Shown in pieces: positions 53,484-63,198 of a DNA stretch of 64,000 bases; the stretch's first letter is position 1; every line of letters begins with the position of its first letter. Source of the stretch: GCA-002733465 sp965230525 (GTDB lineage: Bacteria > Pseudomonadota > Gammaproteobacteria > Enterobacterales > Kangiellaceae); NCBI GenBank assembly GCA_965230525.1, contig OZ246008.1:2232001-2296000 (forward strand). Direction: 5' to 3'. Under the pieces are notes generated by a model. That model ran no database searches. It had not been told where the DNA came from and worked only from the letters and a program-made list of their open reading frames with translations. Made by a program: the position numbers and the translations under genes.

Positions 53484-54518
53484 ATGGCGACGACAAGGAC
53501 AAAACTCGTAGCAAGACAGAATGTAAAAGCGATTTCTCGACAAGACTGGGACGCTTTAGCTCACGGCAGTATATTTAAAAATCCCTTTTTTGCACCTGCT
53601 TGTTTGTTGTCAGCGTTAAGGCATTTGGATACAGAAAAGACGGTCTATGTGGTTGCTCACTACTTAGAACAACGTCTTGTCTGTTTGTTTCCGATAGTCA
53701 TAATGCGCCATAAAATGGGGTTTAAAATGGTGAGAATATGGAACCACAACCACTGTCCATTAAGTGACCCGCTTAGCATAGACAACCAACAAACGAGCTT
53801 GGCAATAGAGAGTGTTTTACAACAAACGGGCGCAATGTGTTTTAGCGCAGAGCGGCATAGCCCTAATTCACTCGGCAAAGCCAGTGGTCAAGGGTGTCTT
53901 ATTCATCAATCTTACCGTGGTCAAATTAGCAATTTTAAGTCGAAGAGCGAGCTCTTTGCCAATATGCCACCTAAAGTTCGCTCTGAAAGCAAACGGATTG
54001 TCAGGCGAATTAATCAAGAACTCAACTTAACCTACAAAACCTCGCAAGAGATGCCGCAATTCGACTGGTTTCGGGCCTATTGCGAACTTGAGCATAGTGG
54101 TTGGAAATCTGGTGCAAAGGGCTCAATATTAAGCCAACCCAATTATTTAGCCTACTATAAGGGGTTTATAGACCAGTCAATCAACACCAAAGAGCTGGAG
54201 TTTCAAGGCATTTTCCATAATCAAAAGCCGGTGGCGTTGGCCTTTCGGATGATTTCAGGAAATTGTGCGTTTGATATTAAAACATCCTATGACGAAAGCC
54301 ATAAAAAGCTTTATCCCGGGGTGGTTTTGGAGATATTAAACTTGATAGAGCTGGCAAAGTTAGAATTTGATTTTGTCGATTCATGCACTCAACCCAATAA
54401 CCGGGTGATTAACCGGCTGTGGCCGGAGCAAAAGATAGTCCATGACTCAATTCTGTTTGGCAAAGGTTTTGTCGCATCCATGCTTGAAAAGATGATGCGT
54501 TGGAAACGCCAAAAGTAG
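53484..54518 (+). CDS. GNAT/BioF2-like acyltransferase (second of pair)
   Basis: 344 residues, 7 nt after its paralogue. Same fold elements: PPKVRSESKRIVRRINQEL, CELEHSGWKSGAKGSIL, YLAYYKGFIDQSI, FQGIFHNQKPVALAFRM and FDIKTSYDESHKKLYPGVVLE. Only loosely similar to the first, so a two-step or two-substrate modification is likely. The tandem pair behind an exporter suggests a dedicated cell-surface modification or small-molecule pathway. Confidence 0.83.
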   Translation: MATTRTKLVARQNVKAISRQDWDALAHGSIFKNPFFAPACLLSALRHLDTEKTVYVVAHYLEQRLVCLFPIVIMRHKMGFKMVRIWNHNHCPLSDPLSIDNQQTSLAIESVLQQTGAMCFSAERHSPNSLGKASGQGCLIHQSYRGQISNFKSKSELFANMPPKVRSESKRIVRRINQELNLTYKTSQEMPQFDWFRAYCELEHSGWKSGAKGSILSQPNYLAYYKGFIDQSINTKELEFQGIFHNQKPVALAFRMISGNCAFDIKTSYDESHKKLYPGVVLEILNLIELAKLEFDFVDSCTQPNNRVINRLWPEQKIVHDSILFGKGFVASMLEKMMRWKRQK

Positions 54519-54717
54519 CACTTATCTCGGGCTATTAAAAAACTCTAAGCATCTGTTTTTTATGGGCTTATAGCTGACGACAAGGGGTGAATGTCAGTAA
54601 TTAAAAACATTCGTTGTAAAAACTTGAAGAATTATTGTTTTTTTCTATTAAAATTGAGTTTTTTGACTAAACTTAGGAGATAAATAGCATTTGAGCTAAT
54701 CATTTGATAATGAGTAT

Positions 54718-57700
54718 TTGTGGGTTAAGTGCCACAGCGCAGATGATTTATATTTCCTGTCGGACGGTTTTAGTATTTTGATATTTTTGGAGCGCGGAAT
54801 AAAGTGGGTTGTGTCACTTCTTGTGGCTGTTACATTAATTCAAAGTGTTCTCAGTGCTTCAGCGGCTAACTCAGATGCTAGCATTATTACAGAAACGCTG
54901 GCTTTCCCAGATTCGCTAGTCATCCCCAAATCATTAACTCAGGCACATCAGCTATATTACTTAACTCTCGCTAATGACCAGTTGTCGAAGCAGGAAGTCT
55001 TGCAACAGTGGCAAGCTATTCTGCAATTTCTTAGGAATAATCCCAATAAAAACCTACAGGCTTTAACTCTTTATCAACTAGCAGTGAGCGCGGCCAATGC
55101 AAAACGGGAAGCAAACTTTAAAAAATGGCTAGGTCAACTGAGTATTGATAAAGAGTTTTCTCAACACGCCGTGGGTCAATTTCTTATTAAAAAACTTGAA
55201 CAAGACTGGGCTTACGCCATTAATGAATATGATAGAGTGATTGATTTAGGTGAAAAATTATTAACGAGTGAACTTGAAAGCATTGATGGAGTTCAAGCGT
55301 TAAGTAACGAATTTGACCTTCGACTTCCAACCCAAGTCAAGTTAGACATTACCAACACTCTGGGACGGGCATACTATCGCACTGGTGATCACCTTAATGC
55401 TCAAAAACGCTTTCTGGATAACGTCACGCTTGCTGAAAAACTAAATGACAAACAACGAGTTTCTCATGCTTTGAATAATCTATCGGTCATTGCATGGGGG
55501 CAAAATGACATCGAGAAAGCGCTTGAGTATCTAGAGCAAGGGTTGGCTATTGCGATTGAGCTTGATGATGCTAAATCGATTATCTCAAAGTGGTCTAATA
55601 AAGGGATATATCATAATCGTTTGGAGCAGTGGAGCTTAGCAGAGCAAGCTTTTCAAAAGGCGCTAGGACATTCCCTGATTGAACAATACCCCAAACTCAA
55701 AATCAATACATTACTTGCGCTTGCCGAATTAAAAAGTCAATTTCAGGACTTTGAACAAAGTAAAAACCTAGCCGAAGAAGCGCTCAACACCGCGGTTGCT
55801 GTAAAGGATGAATATAGCATCCATAGTGCGAAAATGGTTGTTGCTGCATTAGCCAACAAATTAAAGCGATATACTGAGGCAGAACAGCTTTATCAAAGTG
55901 CACTCAAATTTTTCGCCGATAGCAAGTTGGTTAAAGAGCAATCGACTGCTTTATTCAATTTGAGTGAAACTTATAAACTGCTTAATCAGCCGAAAAAATC
56001 ACTCGATTACTTTGAGCAGTATCATGAGATTTATGCTGAAATTCAACAATCCGATCGTAAGCAGACTGTGGCTAAACTACAACAGCAGTTTGAAGCTGAT
56101 GCTCGCAAACAAGAAATCGCGATGCTCAAAAAGAAAAATCAAATCAAGGCCATTGAAGTGGAGTCAGCAAATTCAGAGAAAGATGAAATACTCATTTATG
56201 GATTAGCAGGATTGCTGATTATTTTGCTATCGGTCAGTCGTTACTATAGCCATGTTGAAGCCAAGCGAATGCAACAGCACACCAAGGAGATTGAATCTAG
56301 AGAGAAAAAATTACTCTTATTATCGCATGCTTTTAAAAGTACCTCCGATGGGGTTTGGATAAGCGATTCTGAATTTCGCTTAGAGGTTGTCAATGACGCG
56401 TTTTATCGGCACACTGGCCGCATGGATCCAGTGGGGCGGAAAATGATTTTCGCAGAGGTAAAGGGGCAAGATCGAAAGCTAACCGAAGCCGTTAGAGCAC
56501 AAGTGCGAGAGCAAGGGTTTTGGCAGGGGGAAGCCTACGACCAAAAAGCATCGGGCGAAATATATCCCATTGAAATTAGAATCGAGGCGATTAAGAATGA
56601 CCAGGGAGAAAATATTCATTTTCTAGGAGCGTTTAGGGATATCTCGCACCGAAAAGAAGCTGAAGAGAAACTAAAGCGACACGTCACCCATGATGAATTA
56701 ACCGGGTTACCCAACAGAGTGTTATTTAGTCAGCTCATCCAGCGCTCGTTTTTAAATGTAGAGCGCGAAAAAATAATTCCGGTTGTTTTATTTGTCGATG
56801 TTGATGGTTTCAAAAAGCTGAATGATTCTCTTGGTCATGAAGCCGGTGATTACTTTATTCAGCAAATAGCGAAACGGCTGACCGAAACCCTAAGAACAAA
56901 AGATGTTGTGGCACGGATCGGTGGCGATGAATTTGGTGTATTAGTCGAATTATCTGGGGAAGATGTTGAAGCCGCTTCGGTTGCAAAAAAGCTACTCAAT
57001 GCTTTTATCGCTCCCTTTGAGTATCAGCAACGTAGCTTTAAAATTACTGTGAGTATTGGGGTTGCAATTTATCCAAATGATGCGGATGACGCTGAAGAGC
57101 TTATTCGTCGCTCAGATATTGCTATGAACGCCTCTAAGCAGTCAGGCAAGAATACCTTTAACTTCTTTGAAGGGCATATGAACGATGAAGTGGTTGCTTT
57201 ATTGGAGCAAGAACAGCGAATTGTTAATGCGATTGATAGCCAACTGTTCGAGTTTTTCTATCAACCGATTGTCAATATTAATGATGGTAGTATTGTTGGT
57301 GCCGAGGCGTTAATTCGTTGGCGAGAGCCAAACGGCGATTTGGTTTTTCCCGATCAGTTTATTCCGCTTGCTGAAAAGTCTGGCCTTATCGAAAAAATCG
57401 ACGAAATAGTCATCGATAAGGTATTTAAGCAGCTGGCAAGTTGGAACCAAACGGCGGTCGGCCTAAAGCATGTATCAATTAACTTATCGGCTAGAATCTT
57501 TTCTCAAGCGGATAGGCTGATTGAACTCCTTCGGGAAAATTTATGCACTCATAGTGTGCAAGCCTCGCAAATTAAGATTGAAATTACCGAAGGAATGTTG
57601 ATCGACAATATTGAACAAGTCATCGAAACCATGAAGCGCTTAAAAGAAATCGGTTTTATTTTGGCAGTGGATGATTTTGGAACAGGTTTTTCTTCATTAA

Positions 57701-57975
57701 ACTATCTAAAGCAATTCCCGGTTGATGTATTAAAAATAGATCGCAGCTTTATTATGGATATGGACGAGTCGAAGAAAAATCGTAGTATTGTGAGAACCAT
57801 TATCGAGCTTGCTCATAATCTTGAGTTTAACGTTATTGCCGAAGGGGTTGAACACCAATCTCATTTAAGCCTGTTAACTCAGCTGGGCTGTGAAGAGTAT
57901 CAGGGATATTATTTTAGTAAGCCACTTGAAGTTACTCAGTTTGAAAGTTTTTATCACCTTAAACGTGAAAGTTAA
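54718..57975 (+). CDS. TPR-PAS-GGDEF-EAL c-di-GMP protein
   Basis: About 1085 residues if begun at TTG 54718; a shorter start at a TTG near 54787 would still keep the signal-like VVSLLVAVTLIQSVLSASAA. Periplasmic TPR region about 60-450; membrane span about 490-512; PAS about 530-640; GGDEF about 655-820 (VDVDGFKKLNDSLGHEAGD, RIGGDEF with an upstream RTKD inhibitory site); EAL about 830-1080 (AEALIRW, SINLSA, EITEGM, VDDFGTGFSS, LKIDRSF, IAEGVEH). Both catalytic domains look intact. The TPR domain likely senses a periplasmic peptide or protein signal. No operon partner. Confidence 0.92.
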   Translation: MWVKCHSADDLYFLSDGFSILIFLERGIKWVVSLLVAVTLIQSVLSASAANSDASIITETLAFPDSLVIPKSLTQAHQLYYLTLANDQLSKQEVLQQWQAILQFLRNNPNKNLQALTLYQLAVSAANAKREANFKKWLGQLSIDKEFSQHAVGQFLIKKLEQDWAYAINEYDRVIDLGEKLLTSELESIDGVQALSNEFDLRLPTQVKLDITNTLGRAYYRTGDHLNAQKRFLDNVTLAEKLNDKQRVSHALNNLSVIAWGQNDIEKALEYLEQGLAIAIELDDAKSIISKWSNKGIYHNRLEQWSLAEQAFQKALGHSLIEQYPKLKINTLLALAELKSQFQDFEQSKNLAEEALNTAVAVKDEYSIHSAKMVVAALANKLKRYTEAEQLYQSALKFFADSKLVKEQSTALFNLSETYKLLNQPKKSLDYFEQYHEIYAEIQQSDRKQTVAKLQQQFEADARKQEIAMLKKKNQIKAIEVESANSEKDEILIYGLAGLLIILLSVSRYYSHVEAKRMQQHTKEIESREKKLLLLSHAFKSTSDGVWISDSEFRLEVVNDAFYRHTGRMDPVGRKMIFAEVKGQDRKLTEAVRAQVREQGFWQGEAYDQKASGEIYPIEIRIEAIKNDQGENIHFLGAFRDISHRKEAEEKLKRHVTHDELTGLPNRVLFSQLIQRSFLNVEREKIIPVVLFVDVDGFKKLNDSLGHEAGDYFIQQIAKRLTETLRTKDVVARIGGDEFGVLVELSGEDVEAASVAKKLLNAFIAPFEYQQRSFKITVSIGVAIYPNDADDAEELIRRSDIAMNASKQSGKNTFNFFEGHMNDEVVALLEQEQRIVNAIDSQLFEFFYQPIVNINDGSIVGAEALIRWREPNGDLVFPDQFIPLAEKSGLIEKIDEIVIDKVFKQLASWNQTAVGLKHVSINLSARIFSQADRLIELLRENLCTHSVQASQIKIEITEGMLIDNIEQVIETMKRLKEIGFILAVDDFGTGFSSLNYLKQFPVDVLKIDRSFIMDMDESKKNRSIVRTIIELAHNLEFNVIAEGVEHQSHLSLLTQLGCEEYQGYYFSKPLEVTQFESFYHLKRES

Positions 57976-58137
57976 CAGTTGATTTTTGATAGCTGTTAAT
58001 GATTTTAATGTTTGATTAGTGTGGGTGGGCGTGTAAGTAGAAAAAATCAATTGCACGTTTGAATCTAAACTTAACTAAGAAAGTGCTCGCTTAAGTCTAA
58101 GCTACTAGATAAAATAAATTCAAAACATGTCAATGAG

Positions 58138-58171
58138 AAAAATTGAAACAAAATTGGAACAAAATTGAAAT
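58138..58171 (+). repeat. Three tandem 11-mers over the peptidase start
   Basis: AAAATTGAAAC, AAAATTGGAAC and AAAATTGAAAT follow one another at 58139-58171. The third contains the TTG used as start by the next gene. No good ribosome-binding site lies in front, so the repeat may affect initiation. Confidence 0.6.
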
Positions 58172-58908
58172 TATATCATCTAAACCTATTTTATAAGATT
58201 GCTGTTGCATGTTTGTTAGTTTTATCAAGCGGCTGGTCGTATGCCAAAACTGTGGATTTTTCATCTCCCAAAAGAGAGTACCTAAAGGAAAATGGTGAAT
58301 GGACGATTTACTATGAAAAATCGATGCTGCAAGGTAATCCAAAGCTCACCAAGCGTTCTTTGCAAAAACTAACCAACAAACTACAAGACGTTAAAGCTGC
58401 ATTACCAAGTTATTCATTAGATAAATTAAAACAGATTAAAATATTCTTAATGTGGGGGGAAGCATCGCCACAGGGTGGTCTTAAAAGCGGTATGCGGTTT
58501 GTCAGAAAGGGGGAGTCGAAAAGCCGTAAACATTACGATACTCGTTGGGAATATGGAATCGTTATTTACAGTGCAGAAAATTTAATGTATTTAGATTCGC
58601 TTTGGTCAAAAAAAGCATTAATGCACGAATTCGCCCACGCGTGGCATATTTTGAATTGGCCAGAGAAGCATCCACAAATTACTAAGCCGTGGAATAATGC
58701 AAAATCACAACAGCTGTATAAAAAGGTCAAGGACTACAAAGGCAGGACCAAAGACAAGGCTTATGCACTAACAAATCAACTAGAGTATTTTGCCGAGCTA
58801 TCTGCTATCTATTTTGTAGGCGGTGACTACTTTCCATTTAATAGAAGTGGATTGAAAGACTACGACCCAAATGGGTTCTACATGATAGAGGAACTATGGG
58901 GTTTATAG
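58165..58908 (+). CDS. Secreted zinc metallopeptidase-like protein
   Basis: 247 residues from a TTG at 58165; no later ATG would keep the signal peptide LFYKIAVACLLVLSSGWSYA. Zinc motif HEFAHAWH (HExxH, about 153-160) and a downstream Glu in LEYFAELSAIYFVGGD, giving the third ligand roughly 50 residues on, as in gluzincin-like or lethal-factor-like (ATLF) peptidases. Periplasmic or secreted. The start codon and ribosome site are weak. Function not known. Confidence 0.78.
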   Translation: MKLYHLNLFYKIAVACLLVLSSGWSYAKTVDFSSPKREYLKENGEWTIYYEKSMLQGNPKLTKRSLQKLTNKLQDVKAALPSYSLDKLKQIKIFLMWGEASPQGGLKSGMRFVRKGESKSRKHYDTRWEYGIVIYSAENLMYLDSLWSKKALMHEFAHAWHILNWPEKHPQITKPWNNAKSQQLYKKVKDYKGRTKDKAYALTNQLEYFAELSAIYFVGGDYFPFNRSGLKDYDPNGFYMIEELWGL

Positions 58909-59180
58909 CCTAGTAAGTCATTATTGCCAATCCAAACTTTGTTTGTCCGGTATATCGTTTGGCTTCTTTAAGTCTTAATTGGAAATATTCTATTTAAGTG
59001 CTAGACATGCACTCTAGTTACCTGTAGAGTGGCCGCAGCTAGAAAGAAGCCTCATATTTAGAATCTACATTTCGTGTTTTATTCGTAATACCTCGTCCTG
59101 CAGTTTATAAGTTCAGTCTAAATTTTACGCTATTCAAGCCTTATTGAAGGCACAACTATATAAACAAATAGGATAATATT
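58909..59180 (+). promoter_or_regulatory. Leader region of the cold-shock gene
   Basis: About 270 nt without a gene before the cold-shock start. A long untranslated leader is usual for CspA-type genes, where it controls translation with temperature. I see AGGATAATATT before the ATG but no clear cold box. Confidence 0.45.
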
Positions 59181-59390
59181 ATGTCTAATACAACTACAGG
59201 AACCGTTAAATGGTTCAACGAATCAAAGGGTTTTGGGTTTATCGAGCAACAGTCTGGTCCTGACGTTTTTGCACATTTTAGTGCAATCTCCGGTGAAGGA
59301 TTCAAAACGCTGGCTGAAGGCCAGCAAGTACAGTTTGAAATGGCAGATGGTCAAAAAGGCCCACAAGCTGAAAACATTGTTGCGCTTTAA
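59181..59390 (+). CDS. Cold-shock domain protein (CspA family)
   Basis: 69 residues, full CSD length. RNP1 KGFGFI and RNP2 VFAHFS are intact in GTVKWFNESKGFGFIEQQ and DVFAHFSAI, ending in GPQAENIVAL. Binds single-stranded RNA and DNA and melts mRNA structure in the cold or during stationary phase. Monocistronic, with a strong terminator. Confidence 0.97.
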   Translation: MSNTTTGTVKWFNESKGFGFIEQQSGPDVFAHFSAISGEGFKTLAEGQQVQFEMADGQKGPQAENIVAL

Positions 59391-59408
59391 TAAAGCCAGT
59401 AAATAAAG

Positions 59409-59442
59409 AAGGGCAAGCCTAAATAAAGCTTGCCCTTTTTTT
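59409..59442 (+). terminator. Rho-independent terminator of the cold-shock gene
   Basis: AAGGGCAAGC (59409-59418) pairs with GCTTGCCCTT (59428-59437) around a 9-nt loop and is followed by a run of T to 59442. Lies 19 nt after the stop. Confidence 0.9.
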
Positions 59443-59627
59443 ATGCGTCAAAATTATATTTCAGAAGTCACCAGCAAAAGAACTAACCTTCGATCGATAA
59501 ATTATTGAAAAAGCTTCCTCTCAGTTCGCATTTATTATAAGTCACACATTGATAGAATAATTTTAGGCCAATCTTCTTAATGCTTCGGCTTGGCTAGATT
59601 AGAGCTTATACTGCGATACGTTTGAAT

Positions 59628-61019
59628 TTAGCTTTCTTTGACTTTAGCCATTAATTTAGGGTCAAGTATCTTGTGTAATTCTTCTTTGCTTAGATCTATT
59701 TGTTCTAGCGCAACTTCAAGTACGCTCTTATTTTCTTTTGAAACCTGTAAAGCGATTTTAGCCGCGGCATCATAACCGATATGTGGAGCAAGCGCTGTGG
59801 CTAAAATAGGATTAAGTATTACTTTTTGCTCTACATCATGTTGATTGACCACCAAGCTTTTAAAAACATTCTGATTTAAACTATCGAGTGAGTTAGTCAT
59901 TAATTCGATCGATTGAATCAGCTTGTTGCCCACTAATGGCAACATAACATTGAGTTGAAAATTTCCAGATTGTGCGGCGATGGTGATGACCGTTTCATTT
60001 CCAATGACTTCGGCACAAGCCATAGCAACGGCCTCAGGTATAACCGGGTTTGTCTTCCCTGGCATGATTGATGATCCAGGTTGCATTTTTTGTAACGCTA
60101 TTTCAGAAAGTCCACTCACTGGGCCAGAGTTCATCCAACGTAAATCATTGCATATTTTCAATAGGCTGACGGCTAAACATTTTAAATTTGAAGCCAAAGA
60201 TAAATGATGTTCTTGGGCACTCATAAACACTGATGGATGATTAATCGGACGCCAATTTATCTCATCGTTTTTAGCGAGTTGTTTGCAAAATGTTTGTGCA
60301 AATTTGCGATGTGTATTAATTCCATTACCAACAGCGGTCCCGCCAATTGGAAGATTACAGACTTCATCCAAATTATGTTTGATTCGCAACACGGCGTGCT
60401 CGAGCTGTTCTGACCAGCAGTTAAATTCTTGGGCAAAGGTAATTGGAGTAGCATCCATCAAATGAGTTCTGCCATTCTTTATTGCAGATTGGTATTTGGA
60501 GGCTAATAAGGCTAAAGATTTTTGACAACGGCTAACAGCAGGAATCAAACATAGCGTAATTTTTCGTACACTAGCGATCTGAATGGCAGAAGGAAACACA
60601 TCATTGCTGCTTTGACCTAAATTTACGTGGTCATTGGGGTGAACTTTTGATTCTGCATGTTGAGTGGCAATTGTCGAAAGGACTTCATTGACGTTCATAT
60701 TGCTGCTGGTTCCCGAACCAGTCTGTAATACGCTTAGTGGAAACTGTTGTTTAAAGTCGAGCAATTTAGCTTTATCCACTGCTTGAATTATAGCGTCTGC
60801 AATTTCTTGTGGTAGCATCTCTAATTTCGCATTGACCGAGGCCGCGACCTGCTTGATGTCAAGCAGCGCTTCGATCATTTCTTTCTCTAGTACCTCTGTT
60901 GAAATATTAAAGTTCTCTAGCGCACGCTGGGTTTGTGCTTGATACAGTGCATACTCTGGGACTTCTATTTCACCCATACTGTCACTTTCGGTTCTCGATT
61001 TTTGCTGTTCGTATGACAT
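59628..61019 (-). CDS. fumC: Class II fumarate hydratase
   Basis: About 463 residues from ATG 61019 (MSYEQQKSRTESDSMGEIEVP); an extra 22 residues from 61085 do not match the family. Signature GSSIMPGKTNP with the loop LQTGSGTSSNMNVNEV, NLGQSSNDVFPSAI and KNGRTHLMDATPITFAQE, which is fumarase-like rather than aspartase-like. Interconverts fumarate and malate in the TCA cycle without an iron-sulfur cluster, so is typically the oxidative-stress-proof isozyme. Monocistronic. Confidence 0.94.
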   Translation of the reverse strand: MSYEQQKSRTESDSMGEIEVPEYALYQAQTQRALENFNISTEVLEKEMIEALLDIKQVAASVNAKLEMLPQEIADAIIQAVDKAKLLDFKQQFPLSVLQTGSGTSSNMNVNEVLSTIATQHAESKVHPNDHVNLGQSSNDVFPSAIQIASVRKITLCLIPAVSRCQKSLALLASKYQSAIKNGRTHLMDATPITFAQEFNCWSEQLEHAVLRIKHNLDEVCNLPIGGTAVGNGINTHRKFAQTFCKQLAKNDEINWRPINHPSVFMSAQEHHLSLASNLKCLAVSLLKICNDLRWMNSGPVSGLSEIALQKMQPGSSIMPGKTNPVIPEAVAMACAEVIGNETVITIAAQSGNFQLNVMLPLVGNKLIQSIELMTNSLDSLNQNVFKSLVVNQHDVEQKVILNPILATALAPHIGYDAAAKIALQVSKENKSVLEVALEQIDLSKEELHKILDPKLMAKVKES

Positions 61020-61411
61020 AGATCGCTCCGACTGTAAGACGCAAGTATTATAAATACGAGAGGCTATTATAGCATTTTCTGTCATCGGTTTTTTAACCCA
61101 ATGAATTTTTCAATTACTAAAATAGGCTGTGAATATTTTGACTTGTTATAAGTTTAAAAAATTTAACCCTTCACAGCTCGATATCTGTTTGAGCGTGATG
61201 AATTACAAAGATGTGATCCGGTTGAACTGTCTATGGTCGAAGGCCTTTGGGATGTGCCTTAGTCTTATTAGTGTAAGTATGCTCAGGCAGTCGTTTCCAG
61301 CCTCATTAGAGCAAGGATACTTAGGTTGGAATAAGTTGTTATGCATTGATAACGAATTTTCATTGAGGTATATTGGATTTACATGCGAATCACTATCAGC
61401 GGGGCTAAATC
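61020..61411. other. Intergenic region between divergent fumC and serine hydrolase genes
   Basis: About 390 nt. A plus-strand frame from 61129 reads through it and past the hydrolase start, but has no homology I can see and no ribosome site. No terminator or RNA recognised; should hold both promoters. Confidence 0.4.
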
Positions 61412-62575
61412 ATGGACGCGATCAAACTCATCCTCTGCAATCTATTGATTACGGTGTTAATTGCTATGATACTTGCTTGCTCTGGTGGTTCGCCTTCGCC
61501 TGAGCCACCCGAGCAAATCGTTTATACCTATCAAGCTCCATTAGCTAAGAACGACCAAATTGCCGTTGCTCCTATCAGCGAGATGAATCTTGACTTGGTG
61601 CCATTAGAAAATATGATGGCCCGAGTGCTTAACGACGGATTTATAAATATTGATTCAATCCTAATTTATAAAGATGGCAAATTATTTTTTGAAGAGAATA
61701 TGCGGACCAGCTTAGATGGGGCGGATATTGAATTAGGCAATACAGACCTAGAGCTGCACTCTATGATGTCGGTGAGCAAGAGTGTTTTGTCGGCGGTGGT
61801 AGGTATTGCGATTGATTCAGGTGCAATAGCCAGTGTTGAAGATAAAGTTCACGATTATTTTCAAGACTATCTACCCGTAGAAAACTGGGATGAGCGGAAA
61901 GAGTCAATCAGTTTGAAAAATTATTTAACCATGCGCCATGGTTACGAGATGACCGACCAAAATTTTTACCCGATTCTGCATACCAAAAATGATTTCGTGG
62001 ATACCATTTTAGACGTTGAGATGTATGCCGATCCCGGAACAGACTTCCGATATGCTACCGCGGTTTCACACGCTATTGGAGCCATTGTGCAAGAGGCAAG
62101 TGGTGAAAATGCAATAGACTATTTTCAAACTCAATTATTCGATCCTCTCGGTATAAAAAAAGTGCATTGGAGCACTTCGCCAGTAGGTAGACCAGAAACA
62201 GGTAGAGGGTTATTTTTAACTGACCGCGCAATGTTAAAGTTTGGAGTCTTATTTCTCAATCAAGGGGTTTGGAATGGTGCTCAACTAATATCGCAGTCGT
62301 GGGTTGAAGCTTCAACCGCCGAGCATGTTAGTTTTAATGCTGGAAGCAGGCAATCGGGTTATGGCTACCAATGGTGGACCGATGATTTTAACCTAAATGG
62401 TACATCAATTAGTGCGTATCATGCAGAGGGAAATGGAGGGCAATTTATTTGGGTCATTAACGAATTGAATGCTGTCGTTGTTTTTACCGGAAGCAATTAT
62501 AATTCCGAACTGATGGTTCAACCCTATGATCTTATGCAACAATATATATTGCCGGTGTTGATTTCGGCTCAGTAA
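61412..62575 (+). CDS. Serine hydrolase of the beta-lactamase / class C family (lipoprotein)
   Basis: 387 residues with a lipoprotein signal (LIAMILACSGG). Catalytic S-x-x-K is SVSK in HSMMSVSKSVLSAVVGIAIDSG, the tyrosine motif is FRYATAVSHAIGAIV (Y-A-T instead of Y-x-N) and the third motif is HAEGNGGQFIWV (H-x-G like). These proteins are D-Ala-D-Ala peptidase or esterase-like rather than true lactamases. Anchored in the periplasm. Confidence 0.9.
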   Translation: MDAIKLILCNLLITVLIAMILACSGGSPSPEPPEQIVYTYQAPLAKNDQIAVAPISEMNLDLVPLENMMARVLNDGFINIDSILIYKDGKLFFEENMRTSLDGADIELGNTDLELHSMMSVSKSVLSAVVGIAIDSGAIASVEDKVHDYFQDYLPVENWDERKESISLKNYLTMRHGYEMTDQNFYPILHTKNDFVDTILDVEMYADPGTDFRYATAVSHAIGAIVQEASGENAIDYFQTQLFDPLGIKKVHWSTSPVGRPETGRGLFLTDRAMLKFGVLFLNQGVWNGAQLISQSWVEASTAEHVSFNAGSRQSGYGYQWWTDDFNLNGTSISAYHAEGNGGQFIWVINELNAVVVFTGSNYNSELMVQPYDLMQQYILPVLISAQ

Positions 62576-62628
62576 AGCAGACGTAATAGGACATCACCCG
62601 CCGTATTGCGCTTAAAGGGATTTTATTC

Positions 62629-63150
62629 ATGTTTAATCATATCATTAAGACTCGTAGCCAACGTGCGCTCGTGCTACAACGGTCCAAGGCAAAAGCCTTT
62701 CTTGAGATAAGTGTTTTGCTCTTTTTTGTCGCCTTTTGGTATAAAGGTATATTGGCGGATTTTTCTTCACTTGAGTCATTAAAGGCTCAGATAGTTGAAA
62801 AAATTGATCAGCAAATACTGTATCTAGTATTTCTGCTGGCGCCTTTGGTTTTAGCCAAAAGGCTATGGCTTGGGATAACAACTTTAGCGTTAGGGAATCG
62901 CTATACCTTTAATTTTATAACCCGAACTATCTCTCACAATGGCCGTAGAGTTTGTCGATATGATGAAGTAGACTGTATTCGTATCAGTCGTCATCGTGAC
63001 AGTGATAACGATGATTTTTTTAGCTTGCATCTGCTGCATTCTGATGGAAAAAAGTTATTCATAGCTGAAAGTGCAGATTATGCCTACATTAGATCATTGG
63101 CATCCGACATGGCGAACGTGAGTGGCTCTCAGATTCAAAGCCGCGATTAA
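62629..63150 (+). CDS. Membrane protein with a PH-like C-terminal domain (unrecognised)
   Basis: 173 residues. Two spans at about 24-42 and 64-82, then a beta-rich tail (YTFNFITRTISHNGRRVCRYDEVDCIRISRH, DFFSLHLLHSDGKKLFIAESADYAY) that reads like a bacterial PH-type domain. No enzyme motif. Likely an inner membrane protein. Confidence 0.8.
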   Translation: MFNHIIKTRSQRALVLQRSKAKAFLEISVLLFFVAFWYKGILADFSSLESLKAQIVEKIDQQILYLVFLLAPLVLAKRLWLGITTLALGNRYTFNFITRTISHNGRRVCRYDEVDCIRISRHRDSDNDDFFSLHLLHSDGKKLFIAESADYAYIRSLASDMANVSGSQIQSRD

Positions 63151-63198
63151 GATTATTTTAAAACGGCTAAACAGAGAAACAAAGGAAAAGACAGTATT

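Noticed and set aside
61129..61503. Plus-strand frame of 124 codons before the serine hydrolase
   Set aside because: No ribosome site, no recognisable domain, and it overlaps the start of a well-supported gene.
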